Positions 50,674 to 58,331 of a stretch of DNA of 64,000 nucleotides are shown piece after piece. The position numbers were made by a program, and so were the translations under genes. The stretch is from Limibacterium fermenti (GTDB taxonomy: Bacteria; Bacteroidota; Bacteroidia; Bacteroidales; Dysgonomonadaceae). The notes below the pieces were generated by a model that did not search any database, was not told where the DNA came from, and worked only from the letters and a program-made list of their open reading frames with translations. The stretch spans positions 1,054,001 through 1,118,000 of the forward strand of contig NZ_CP159486.1 of NCBI RefSeq assembly GCF_041902845.1. The letters run 5' to 3'. The first letter of the stretch is position 1. Every line of letters begins with the position of its first letter.

Positions 50674-51336
50674 ATGAAACAAATTTTACGGCATATACCC
50701 TATGTTTTGTTGCTTGGAGCTATTTTCATTTCCCCTGTTGTAAAAGCTGATACTTGGGATGACCCGCGTGTGCTTACCTATTATTCACAGAACAAGGAAT
50801 ACAAATTGGTCGTTACTCCAAGGATACTTCCCGAGAAATATTTGCAATGGCATTATTATAAGAGTAATAAACATCCACAAACGGCACGTTTTTTACGGAG
50901 AAAGGAAAAATTTATGCGGAATATTTTGCCGCAAGATACAATGTTGATTCCCTGTACCGGCAAATTATACCGGTTTCACGATGCCGATAGCGTGTTGCTA
51001 TGGGAAAAAGTATTTTTAAATGATATTAGTCCGGTATATGCAATTGTTGCCGATGACGGTTCTATCGTTGCCTCTTTTGATAATTGGCACTCAAAGGGAT
51101 ATGGCGTGAATGTTTTTGTCGTCTATAACGAAAAAGGGGAGGCTAAAAGGACGTATAAGTTGGAAGAATTCAGCCCTTTTCCTTTAAATGACTATTCTCG
51201 ATCCGTATCATCAATCTCTTGGTATAAAAAGGTTTGGTTTCTTGATAACGAAAGAATTGAATTAGCCTTTCAGACGGAGGACGGTAGGCGGAGCAATAGA
51301 ATTTATAATGTAAGGACATTTGAATTTGAAAATTAA
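50674..51336 (+). CDS. Hypothetical secreted protein
   Basis: A 220-residue protein with a signal peptide (MKQILRHIPYVLLLGAIFISPVVKA). The mature part is strand-rich, with ILPEKYLQWHYYKSNKHPQ and PVYAIVADDGSIVASFDNW, which is a typical strand-turn-strand. No family is recognised. It shares one base with the next gene's start. Confidence 0.65.
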   Translation: MKQILRHIPYVLLLGAIFISPVVKADTWDDPRVLTYYSQNKEYKLVVTPRILPEKYLQWHYYKSNKHPQTARFLRRKEKFMRNILPQDTMLIPCTGKLYRFHDADSVLLWEKVFLNDISPVYAIVADDGSIVASFDNWHSKGYGVNVFVVYNEKGEAKRTYKLEEFSPFPLNDYSRSVSSISWYKKVWFLDNERIELAFQTEDGRRSNRIYNVRTFEFEN

Positions 51337-51878
51337 TGGGCGAAAGTTTTACTATAATCCTTTGGTTGCTGCCGGTTGTCTTTATGCTCCATGAGTTTGA
51401 AGAAATCCTCTTTTTCAGGCAATGGCTGCATAAAAACAAAGTGTTCCTATCGCAAAAATATCCCAAAGTATCAACCTTTTTACTGGTGCGGGTAGGACAT
51501 TTATCCACCGAAGGTTTCGTATTGGCTGTGGCGGAAGAATTTGTTTTGTTGAGCGTGGTCACGGTCTTGTCGGTTGTTTTTGACTGTTATTGGTTGTGGC
51601 TGGGAGTATTTATGGGTTTTTCCGTCCACCTCCTCGTGCATTTGTTGCAATGGATCGCCTTTCGCCGCTATATTCCCGGTATCTATACCACCTTGTTGGC
51701 ATTGGTTTATTCTGTTTGGGCGTTCCGGTTTATCGTTGTATACGATTTATTTACTTGGAAAGAAATTATATTGTGTACCATTATCGGTTTTGCGGCGGTG
51801 GTACTGAATTTGTTATTGGCACACAAGCTCGCCGCGCTATTCGACGGAAAGCGGAGGCAGACAAAAATAAAAGAATAA
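51336..51878 (+). CDS. HXXEE-type membrane protein
   Basis: A 180-residue integral membrane protein. HEFEEILFFRQW (about residues 15-26) is the HxxEE signature of a small family with a metal-binding look; at least four hydrophobic segments follow. The first Met is shared with the preceding stop. Function unknown. Confidence 0.75.
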   Translation: MGESFTIILWLLPVVFMLHEFEEILFFRQWLHKNKVFLSQKYPKVSTFLLVRVGHLSTEGFVLAVAEEFVLLSVVTVLSVVFDCYWLWLGVFMGFSVHLLVHLLQWIAFRRYIPGIYTTLLALVYSVWAFRFIVVYDLFTWKEIILCTIIGFAAVVLNLLLAHKLAALFDGKRRQTKIKE

Positions 51879-51881
51879 AAA

Positions 51882-52298
51882 ATGATAAAAGTATATCGAT
51901 CTAAAATTGAGGCGGGGATAGTAATTTTCTTGGTTATCATCTTCGGATTTACAGGTTATTTGGTGTTCAGCAATGGATTTCATTGGGCGGCTCTTCTTGT
52001 TTTTGCACTTTGTGTGATAGTTACGGCGTACATTTTCTTTTCGATAAAATATATTGTTTCAGGTACCCTATTGAATGTGAAATGCGGTTTTTTAACTAAT
52101 TTGTATATCGATATTCATACCATCAAGAGTATCTCCGAGACGGATAACATGCTTAGTTCGCCCGCCGCTTCTTTCGATCGTCTGGAAATCCGGTTCGGTA
52201 AATATGACAATGTTTTAGTTTCTCCTAAAAACAAAGAGGATGTTATCAATGCCTTATTATTTGTTAATCCGGATATCGAGATTAAGCTACGTCACTAA
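51882..52298 (+). CDS. Bacterial PH-domain membrane protein
   Basis: A 138-residue protein with two N-terminal membrane segments (about 10-35 and 40-60), then a bPH-type domain (about 65-130: TLLNVKCGFLTNLYIDIHTIKSI, split; LEIRFGKYDNVLVSPKN). The family is uncharacterised. It closes the group of three small envelope genes. Confidence 0.75.
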   Translation: MIKVYRSKIEAGIVIFLVIIFGFTGYLVFSNGFHWAALLVFALCVIVTAYIFFSIKYIVSGTLLNVKCGFLTNLYIDIHTIKSISETDNMLSSPAASFDRLEIRFGKYDNVLVSPKNKEDVINALLFVNPDIEIKLRH

Positions 52299-52332
52299 AT
52301 TCCAGTGGAGATTATCATAAATGAAAAACAGT

Positions 52333-52476
52333 ATTTTTTTGCACAGGTTGCGAAAAATATTCGTACCTTTATCGTCGCTACGCAAACGAATTGCGCAACA
52401 AGTTTCATTTTTTTGACCTATGTGGCTGTTGTTATCGATTCATAAATCCTGGTATATTGTTTTGGACATGCCTGCC
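52333..52476 (+). repeat. Leader duplicate, upstream copy
   Basis: A 144-bp block that recurs at 54639-54782 with only about four base differences and no indels. It includes TTG at 52339, TACCTTTA at 52364-52371 (a near -7 box) and ends in CATGCCTGCC, after which a palindrome TGCCCC-GAC-GGGGCA follows (52473-52487). No DUF6261 gene is behind this copy; a GLPGLI gene is. Confidence 0.88.
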
Positions 52477-52826
52477 CCGACGGGGCAATTGTTGTCTGAT
52501 ATGTTCTAACATTTTACTCCTTTCGGGACATTTTCTCATGAACCGTTTGGTCAGTCTAGTTGATAATAGACTTATTGAATACTGCTATCCCCTGATATTG
52601 ATCCTAAAAATTTATAAGCAGGTCATGTTATATAATTATTTTTCAAGCATGATAATTATTATAGAATAATGAGAGTTTAATTAATTCCTGCTATATGAAT
52701 TGTTTAAATGACTTCTCGACTAGCGACAAGTTAATGTCTCATCAAGGAACTTGCAGGCCGAGTGGTTGGGCATATAAAGTTGTATGCCAAGCATAAAATA
52801 AATTGATCATTGAAAGATTTAAGAAT
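52473..52826 (+). other. Gene-free region after the first leader copy
   Basis: No gene from 52299 to 52826. Apart from the leader duplicate it holds one clear palindrome at the same offset as the first unit of the downstream array, a weak TCC-TTTC-GGGA about 42 bp later, and AGTCTA/TAGACT (52553-52572). These look like decayed array units. The rest is AT-rich with nothing recognised. Confidence 0.5.
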
Positions 52827-53636
52827 ATGAATAGTAAGAAAATAATTTTAACGATGTGCTTTATTGGTTGCCAAATCCTCGCTTTTGCACAATATATCGA
52901 TCCCGTCACATTTAGGAAATTAGATATAACGTTGGATACGGCTACAATGGAAGTTACTTATCGATTTACGTTTGTCTGCGGTACGCTCAAACCGGATGTG
53001 TATACAAAACCTGATGAACAAACGTTACTGATAGGCAAAAAAATATCCAAATACTTCAGCCAGCAACTCGTAGATAAAACGGAACAGAAAATTTTTTTCA
53101 GCGATATAGAAGGAGCTTGTTCATTCGAGATATTTAAGAAATCTCCCGAAAAAGATCGTTTAACCGTTACGGATATCGGAAACGATTTCTTTCTTGGCGC
53201 TAACTTCCAATATGACGAAAAGATGCCGGTTATGGATTGGAAATTGACACCCGACACCTGTGTAATTCTTGGCTATCCCTGCCGGAAAGCGACCACAACC
53301 TTCCGGGGAAGAGATTATGAAGCATGGTTTACAAAAGCGATCCCGGTGAGCGAACGCCCGTGGAAATTTCATGGATTACCGGGCTTAATTCTAAAAGTGT
53401 GGGATAGCAAACGTCAAGTAATATTTGAATATACAGGGCATGAACAGTTGACAAAACCTAAACCCATTTTATGGTATGGATTGGAATATCAATATATCAC
53501 GCGGGAAGAGTTGAGTAACCGTTATAAAGAATTATTGGCCGATCCGTTGGGCTATGCCAAAAAATATTTAACGCAAGTGATGGGGCAGGTCGATTATCTT
53601 CCGCCACGTCCCTATAATCCGATTGAAATCGAATAG
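52827..53636 (+). CDS. GLPGLI-family secreted protein (copy 1)
   Basis: A 269-residue secreted protein, start at ATG 52827. A signal peptide (KIILTMCFIGCQILAFA) precedes a beta-rich body. WKFHGLPGLILKVWD (near residue 188) is the GLPGLI motif. The family is common in Bacteroidota and its role is unknown. It is about half identical by eye to copy 2, so this is a tandem duplication. Confidence 0.85.
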   Translation: MNSKKIILTMCFIGCQILAFAQYIDPVTFRKLDITLDTATMEVTYRFTFVCGTLKPDVYTKPDEQTLLIGKKISKYFSQQLVDKTEQKIFFSDIEGACSFEIFKKSPEKDRLTVTDIGNDFFLGANFQYDEKMPVMDWKLTPDTCVILGYPCRKATTTFRGRDYEAWFTKAIPVSERPWKFHGLPGLILKVWDSKRQVIFEYTGHEQLTKPKPILWYGLEYQYITREELSNRYKELLADPLGYAKKYLTQVMGQVDYLPPRPYNPIEIE

Positions 53637-53756
53637 AAATGCGTTGAGATATCGTACTATAAATCTACTTCTAACTTAAAGATTTAACTTAATTTTTGCA
53701 AGTAAATTATAGGCGTCTGCAACCATAAGACTTACGAAACTTGAATAATAAATAAT

Positions 53757-54566
53757 ATGAATAGGCGAAAAATAATTTTAGTATTGGCTTTTATCGGCAG
53801 TAGTTTATTGGCTTCCGCCCAATATCTCGATCCTTCCTCGTTGGAAAAAGCGCCGATTATCAATTTCGCTGAAACGATTGATTCTGCAGCCTTGAAGGTA
53901 TCCTACCGGTTTACTTTTGTGCGCGATACGCTCAAGCCGGATATTTATACTCAACCGGATGTACAAACATTACTTATCGGAAGAAAGACATCCAAATATT
54001 TCAGTCAAAAGTTTATAGAATCAACGTATCTATCCGATAACATAGGTGTCTGTTCTTTCGAGATTTTTAAAAATCATCCTGAAGGGCAGATGACGGTGAC
54101 GGATATCGGGAATGAATTCGATTTGGGAACTAATTTTATGTACAAGGAAGAAATGCCCGTAATCGATTGGACGTTAACAACAGACACCTCCACGGTTTTT
54201 TATATTCCCTGCCGGAAAGCGACCGCCTTTTTCAGGGGAAGACAGTATGAAGCGTGGTTTGCAAGCAGCATTCCCATCGGCGAGGGACCGTGGAAATTTC
54301 ATGGATTGCCCGGATTGATATTGAAAGTGTCGGATAGCAAACTGCAAATACTGTTCGAATGTACCGGCATTCAGCAGTTGGCAAAACCGGAAGCTATTGC
54401 GATACATCGTTTGAATTATCAAATTACCACCCGGCAAGAACTAAACCGTTTATATAAAGAATTCATGGACGATGTAGTCGGATATTCGAAAAAGCATTTG
54501 ACGGAACTGATGGGGCAGGTCGATAATGTACCGCCTTTGCCGTATAATCCTATTGAGCTTGAGTAA
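53757..54566 (+). CDS. GLPGLI-family secreted protein (copy 2)
   Basis: A 269-residue paralogue of the preceding gene: KIILVLAFIGSSLLASAQY, then LDPSSLEKAPI, then the shared PGxxxVTDIG segment and FHGLPGLILKVSD. The 120-bp gap contains no clear terminator. The C-terminal end VPPLPYNPIELE matches LPPRPYNPIEIE in copy 1. Divergence with conserved ends suggests both are still used. Confidence 0.85.
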   Translation: MNRRKIILVLAFIGSSLLASAQYLDPSSLEKAPIINFAETIDSAALKVSYRFTFVRDTLKPDIYTQPDVQTLLIGRKTSKYFSQKFIESTYLSDNIGVCSFEIFKNHPEGQMTVTDIGNEFDLGTNFMYKEEMPVIDWTLTTDTSTVFYIPCRKATAFFRGRQYEAWFASSIPIGEGPWKFHGLPGLILKVSDSKLQILFECTGIQQLAKPEAIAIHRLNYQITTRQELNRLYKEFMDDVVGYSKKHLTELMGQVDNVPPLPYNPIELE

Positions 54567-54638
54567 AGCGCCGCCGTTTGTTTTGCATTTATCCGCCTGT
54601 CTGATTTTTGTGATTTGGCCGGGTAAAAATTCTTCCAC

Positions 54639-54782
54639 TATTTTTTGCACGGGTTGCGAAAAATATTCGTACCTTTACCATCGCTACGCAAAAGAATTGC
54701 GCAACAAGTTTCATTTTTTTGACCTATGTGGCTGTTGTTATCGATTCATAAATCCTGGTATATTGTTTTGGACATGCCTGCC
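54639..54782 (+). repeat. Leader duplicate, downstream copy
   Basis: Second copy of the 144-bp block of 52333-52476. TTG at 54645-54647 and TACCTTTA at 54670-54677 with a 22-bp spacer are a plausible promoter. Transcription from here would include all six palindromes of the array before the DUF6261 start, a leader of about 360 nt. Confidence 0.88.
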
Positions 54783-55005
54783 GACCTGTCGGTAGACCGT
54801 ATCCTTGCATGAAAATGCATCGCCGACCCGTCGGCAATCCCTTCCCAACCTTTAAAATGCGTTACCGAGCGGTCGGTAACGGTTTCTCATGGCTGAAAAC
54901 TACTTGCCGACTGCTCGGCAAGCCTTTCTAAAGGGAAAAAACCTCCTGCCGACAAGTCGGCAAGGTACTTTAACGTGTAAATGAAACTTGCCGACGTGTC
55001 GGTAG
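54778..55005 (+). repeat. Exact 42-bp periodic palindrome array in the DUF6261 leader
   Basis: Six palindromes start at 54778, 54820, 54862, 54904, 54946 and 54988, each exactly 42 bp after the previous. The common form is TTGCCGA-N4-TCGGCAA (18 bp), with variable centres CCTG, CCCG, GCGG, CTGC, CAAG and CGTG. The 24-bp spacers are not conserved. There is no gene from 54567 to 55040 otherwise. The array lies between the duplicate promoter block and the DUF6261 gene. Confidence 0.92.
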
Positions 55006-55040
55006 CCACGGTGATTTGTAAAATATAATTGTAAAAGACA

Positions 55041-55772
55041 ATGGATATTTTAAATTTAAAGTTAAGTTATCTGACCAATCATGCTCACAGCGAGTTTATG
55101 ACGGAAATATGTGATTTGACCACAGCGTCTGATCCGGTAACCCTTAAACTCGAGGCAGGCTTTGCGGATCTGACCAAGTGGCACGATGATGAACGGATAG
55201 CCCTCGAAAAGATTTCGAAAAGTCTGTTTGCCAAAGAAAGAGACGAGAAAGATCATGACCGCGACGAGCTGTTCAGCGGTATGGTTCGCTCCGATTGGAG
55301 CGCCGTTCGCCATTTCGATCCTGAAGTCCGCGCTGCGGGCGAACGGATTAAAGTGGTATTGGATCATTACGGTAATCTCGCTCCGCTTCCGGTAAAAGAC
55401 CAAACGTCGAAAACCACCGAATTGATCGAAGAGTTGCGCACCAACCGTGCCGACGATTTGGTCAAAACGGGACTCACGGCGTGGGTGGACGAACTCGAGA
55501 AGCGCAACAAAGCGGTGAAGGAGGTCGAGGATAGGCAATATGACGAGGCTGCCGCCAAAACCTTACTGAAAGTGCATGAGGTGCGCCACGAAGTCGATAG
55601 AGCATACCGGGCTATGATAAAGCGTCTTGACGCATTGATGTTGATCGAAGGCGAAACGGCGTATGCCGCCTATGCCCGCCAACTCAACGAGCGTGTTACC
55701 AAATACCGCAATATCATCGCTAATCGTGAGGGCCATTCCGATGACAAGTCAAAGGAAAAAACCAAGGCATGA
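55041..55772 (+). CDS. DUF6261 family protein (copy 2)
   Basis: A 243-residue helical protein with the same layout as copy 1 at 33.0 kb: short N-terminal segment, central helices (SVRHFDPEVRAAGERIKVVLDHYG-like), and the C-terminal ALMLIEGETAYAAYARQLN. The C-terminus is charged and probably disordered. Function unknown. Both copies have a promoter-distal palindrome array, which is the only shared feature outside the coding part. Confidence 0.7.
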   Translation: MDILNLKLSYLTNHAHSEFMTEICDLTTASDPVTLKLEAGFADLTKWHDDERIALEKISKSLFAKERDEKDHDRDELFSGMVRSDWSAVRHFDPEVRAAGERIKVVLDHYGNLAPLPVKDQTSKTTELIEELRTNRADDLVKTGLTAWVDELEKRNKAVKEVEDRQYDEAAAKTLLKVHEVRHEVDRAYRAMIKRLDALMLIEGETAYAAYARQLNERVTKYRNIIANREGHSDDKSKEKTKA

Positions 55773-55786
55773 TTTTTTTAACGAAT

Positions 55787-55826
55787 AGCTGGGGCGCCGC
55801 CATGTACGGCTACCCCGGCTTTTTTC
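55787..55826 (+). terminator. Terminator after DUF6261 copy 2
   Basis: AGCTGGGG and CCCCGGCT arms with a GC-rich loop, followed by TTTTT. Confidence 0.75.
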
Positions 55827-55843
55827 CTTAAAACAGGAGTACA

Positions 55844-57091
55844 ATGACAACGAAAACGAAGAAAAACCATCACGAAGCCCAATCGTCGAAAGGCCCTTAT
55901 AAGGTCTTCCTCGCTGAAATGCAGAAAATGCTCGATTTATTGAACACTTCCGACCGGATGTCGTATTATCCTGCCGATATCAGGCATAGAATGTTTTCCC
56001 TGAAATATCTGTTTACCTCTCCCGCCAAAGGAAACGAGTTCGTTACCGGTGTCGAACTTCATCATATTGACGCTAAAACACGCGAATTACTTCATCAGAA
56101 AGTCATTCCCTACGAAAAGATCAAGATAAGCCATTACCAACTCCTTCTATTGAATTGTTATTTGAAAACGAGGTACGAGTTGGCCAAAAAAGACCATCTG
56201 AACGGGCTGCTGGATGACGATTTGCTGAAAAGATATTCCGATGTGAGCGGAAAAGGTGAAGATGCTTTCTTGCAATGTTTTTTGCTCGATCATCTAAAGA
56301 TCCTTACGCAGATGAGCAATCCGGAGCATAAGTATTTCGCCCTCGATCTCACCCCCTCGTTGGCAAACTCCGTGGGAGGAAACCGGGTGAAATTGACCGT
56401 CGATGTATTTGCTTTTCCACCGAATAAACAAATCCTCCACATACACGATTTCCCCCGCCCGGTGTATGCCATGGGCACGGGCACCATCCATCATTCCATC
56501 AATTGGACCAATATCGATGCGCATTTGCTTGGAGATTCCTATCATGGGCCTTCGGAGCAGCTCGGAGTGTATATCCAGTCTCATGCCCTGAAGCGCCTGC
56601 AAGAGCGGCTCGACATCCTCGACCAATACGCCCTCAATTACACTTTGTGGAATAATACGGTATCCATTAAGCAAGTCTACCGGTACAAGGGATATTATCT
56701 GCTTCCCTATTTGTTGCACGACATAAAAGTGGGTTATCTGGTAGCCCGTATAATCGACGACCGCTTTATCATTATTACCTTCCTGTTCATCACCCATAAC
56801 AGTTCTCCCGAAGGCGAGCGCCTCAAGCAGATAACCGGGCTTACGGGGCGCGATATCAGCTATTGGAAAATAGATCGCCTCAGCGCTTTTATGAATTTGG
56901 ATGAGGCAAAGTATCCTGAGCTCATCGCTTTGTTCGAAAAAGCGGGCATGGGAAGTCTGAAGGATTTGAAAAACAAGCAATTTGATATCGACACCCTCCA
57001 AACCGGCAATATGGAGGCCTTCGACCATTATATCAAATTGAATAAGGCATATCTGAGGAGTTTTGCTCTGTCCGACGCATTGCAACTTTAA
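55844..57091 (+). CDS. Hypothetical protein
   Basis: A 415-residue protein without signal or membrane segment. Several short motifs recur: FALDLTPSLANSVGGNRVKL, then VGYLVARIIDDRFIIITFLFITHNS, and QSHALKRLQERLDILDQY. The middle with a strand-rich IIDDRFIIITFLFI segment suggests an alpha/beta domain. I do not recognise the family. The ATG follows a terminator by about 18 bp, so it has its own promoter or is read through. Confidence 0.65.
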   Translation: MTTKTKKNHHEAQSSKGPYKVFLAEMQKMLDLLNTSDRMSYYPADIRHRMFSLKYLFTSPAKGNEFVTGVELHHIDAKTRELLHQKVIPYEKIKISHYQLLLLNCYLKTRYELAKKDHLNGLLDDDLLKRYSDVSGKGEDAFLQCFLLDHLKILTQMSNPEHKYFALDLTPSLANSVGGNRVKLTVDVFAFPPNKQILHIHDFPRPVYAMGTGTIHHSINWTNIDAHLLGDSYHGPSEQLGVYIQSHALKRLQERLDILDQYALNYTLWNNTVSIKQVYRYKGYYLLPYLLHDIKVGYLVARIIDDRFIIITFLFITHNSSPEGERLKQITGLTGRDISYWKIDRLSAFMNLDEAKYPELIALFEKAGMGSLKDLKNKQFDIDTLQTGNMEAFDHYIKLNKAYLRSFALSDALQL

Positions 57092-57110
57092 TGGAAAAAT
57101 AGTACCTTTG
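57080..57110 (+). promoter_or_regulatory. Promoter of the flippase-glycosyltransferase pair
   Basis: TTG at 57080-57082, a 20-bp spacer, TACCTTTG at 57103-57110. Exact on both boxes. It overlaps the end of the preceding gene and gives a leader of about 185 nt. Confidence 0.75.
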
Positions 57111-57117
57111 CCGTCCG

Positions 57118-57302
57118 AAGGCGTTTTATTCCGGATAGTTTCTTCGGGTCTGTTATGGGATAAAGCGTACAAAACAAACGCGGTTATGTTGTCCTTTATC
57201 AAGGCGCATTTAAACTTATAACGGTTTAGTGGAAGATATTTTCAATAAAATCAATACGGGAGCCCCGCTGTAGCTGTCCGGTATATAACGCGAAAAAGAT
57301 AA
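57118..57302 (+). promoter_or_regulatory. Long 5' leader, possible remnant of a cobalamin-type riboswitch
   Basis: The leader of about 185 nt has the right length for a riboswitch. Near its end GGAAGATATT, AAAATC-AATA and GAGCCCCGCTGTAGCTGT resemble parts of the cobalamin riboswitch core (GGGAA, AAAATC and CCCCGCTGCTGT in Bacteroides). The downstream GCCACTG motif is absent, and the genes are not linked to cobalamin. Treat as weak. Confidence 0.2.
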
Positions 57303-58331
57303 ATGAATCATTGGATAGCGTTCGTAAAAAAATACCGGCATTATTTCATTATCGGGCTGTTGCTTATAGTGGGCCTTTTCATTGCGCGCTTTATTTCGGG
57401 GATTGATTTTCGAGTGCTGCTGAAGTACTTGCGCGAAATGCCGGAAATGATGCTCCGGGTGCTGCTCGTATCGTTTTTGGGCTATCTTTCCGCATCGTTT
57501 GCCTGGATGTTATGTCTGGGTGACGAAATGAAGAAAGTCTCGTTTGTCGATATTTTTATCTTTCGTCATGTAGGTGAAATGCTGGGCGCCTTCAATCCCA
57601 CGGGCGTAATAGCCGGAGACGGCCTTAAAGCGGCTTGCCTGCATCGGAAAGGCGTGAAAGAAGACACCATTTTCAGTTCCCTTCTCCTTTATCGCGCGTT
57701 AGCTATCTTATCGAGTATCTTTCTCATCGTTTTATCGGTGCTTTTTCTATCCATCGGTAAGATAAACAGCGGGCAATCGGCTTTCGTTATTCTGGCCGGC
57801 GTTGCGGTATTGGCTCTTATAGCGACTGTGCTGGTAATGTTTCTGATGCATCGTAACTTGTATTTCGGAAAACTGATGGAGAAGATGAGGCGGGTAACCA
57901 AATGGGGCCTCTTTTCCGATAAGTTTATCGAATCGTGCTATTCCGTTAACAAGGCGTTGTCGGTGTACATCCGTCAGCACCGGAACAAATTCATAGGCGC
58001 CTCGCTTTTATCCGTCCTGCAATGGGTGTTTGGCGCCATGGAGTTTTATATTGTCCTCAATGCTTTGGGGGTCGGAGTGTCGTTGGCCGATGCCGTCTCG
58101 GTAGAAATGGGGGTCGTTTTATTTAAGATGATAGGCGCCGTCGTTCCGGGACAGTTGGGTATTGAAGAGCTCGGCAACAAAGTCATGCTCGAAGCCATTG
58201 GCGTGGTGAGCAATGAAGTCTGGCTGGTGGTTTCCATCATGCGAAGGGCGCGACAGTTATTTTGGGTGCTGATAGCGGGTGTTTTCTCGCTGATGATAAT
58301 GAAGACAAAACAAATAAAAATACGGAAATGA
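57303..58331 (+). CDS. Flippase-like membrane protein (LPG synthase TM region)
   Basis: A 342-residue integral membrane protein of the lysylphosphatidylglycerol synthase TM / flippase-like family with about eight membrane segments. Typical residues are IFRHVGEMLGAFNPTGVIAGDGLKA and VVPGQLGIEELGNKVML. It is the first gene of a pair with a glycosyltransferase (ATGA overlap). Probably moves or anchors a lipid-linked glycan. Confidence 0.82.
   Translation: MNHWIAFVKKYRHYFIIGLLLIVGLFIARFISGIDFRVLLKYLREMPEMMLRVLLVSFLGYLSASFAWMLCLGDEMKKVSFVDIFIFRHVGEMLGAFNPTGVIAGDGLKAACLHRKGVKEDTIFSSLLLYRALAILSSIFLIVLSVLFLSIGKINSGQSAFVILAGVAVLALIATVLVMFLMHRNLYFGKLMEKMRRVTKWGLFSDKFIESCYSVNKALSVYIRQHRNKFIGASLLSVLQWVFGAMEFYIVLNALGVGVSLADAVSVEMGVVLFKMIGAVVPGQLGIEELGNKVMLEAIGVVSNEVWLVVSIMRRARQLFWVLIAGVFSLMIMKTKQIKIRK

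Noticed and set aside
52755..52800. tRNA-like text GCCGAGTGGTTGGGC
   Set aside because: It looks like the D-arm of a Leu/Ser tRNA, but no acceptor, anticodon or T-arm follows in the right place.
54778..55005. CRISPR-like array (repeats of 18 bp, spacers of 24 bp)
   Set aside because: The repeats vary in the centre and arms, they are simple palindromes, there are no cas genes, and a gene with its own start follows directly. A regulatory array fits better.
56294..57202. Long frame (302 residues) opposite the 415-residue hypothetical gene
   Set aside because: The plus-strand gene has the better codon pattern, a start after a terminator, and the promoter of the next gene at its end.
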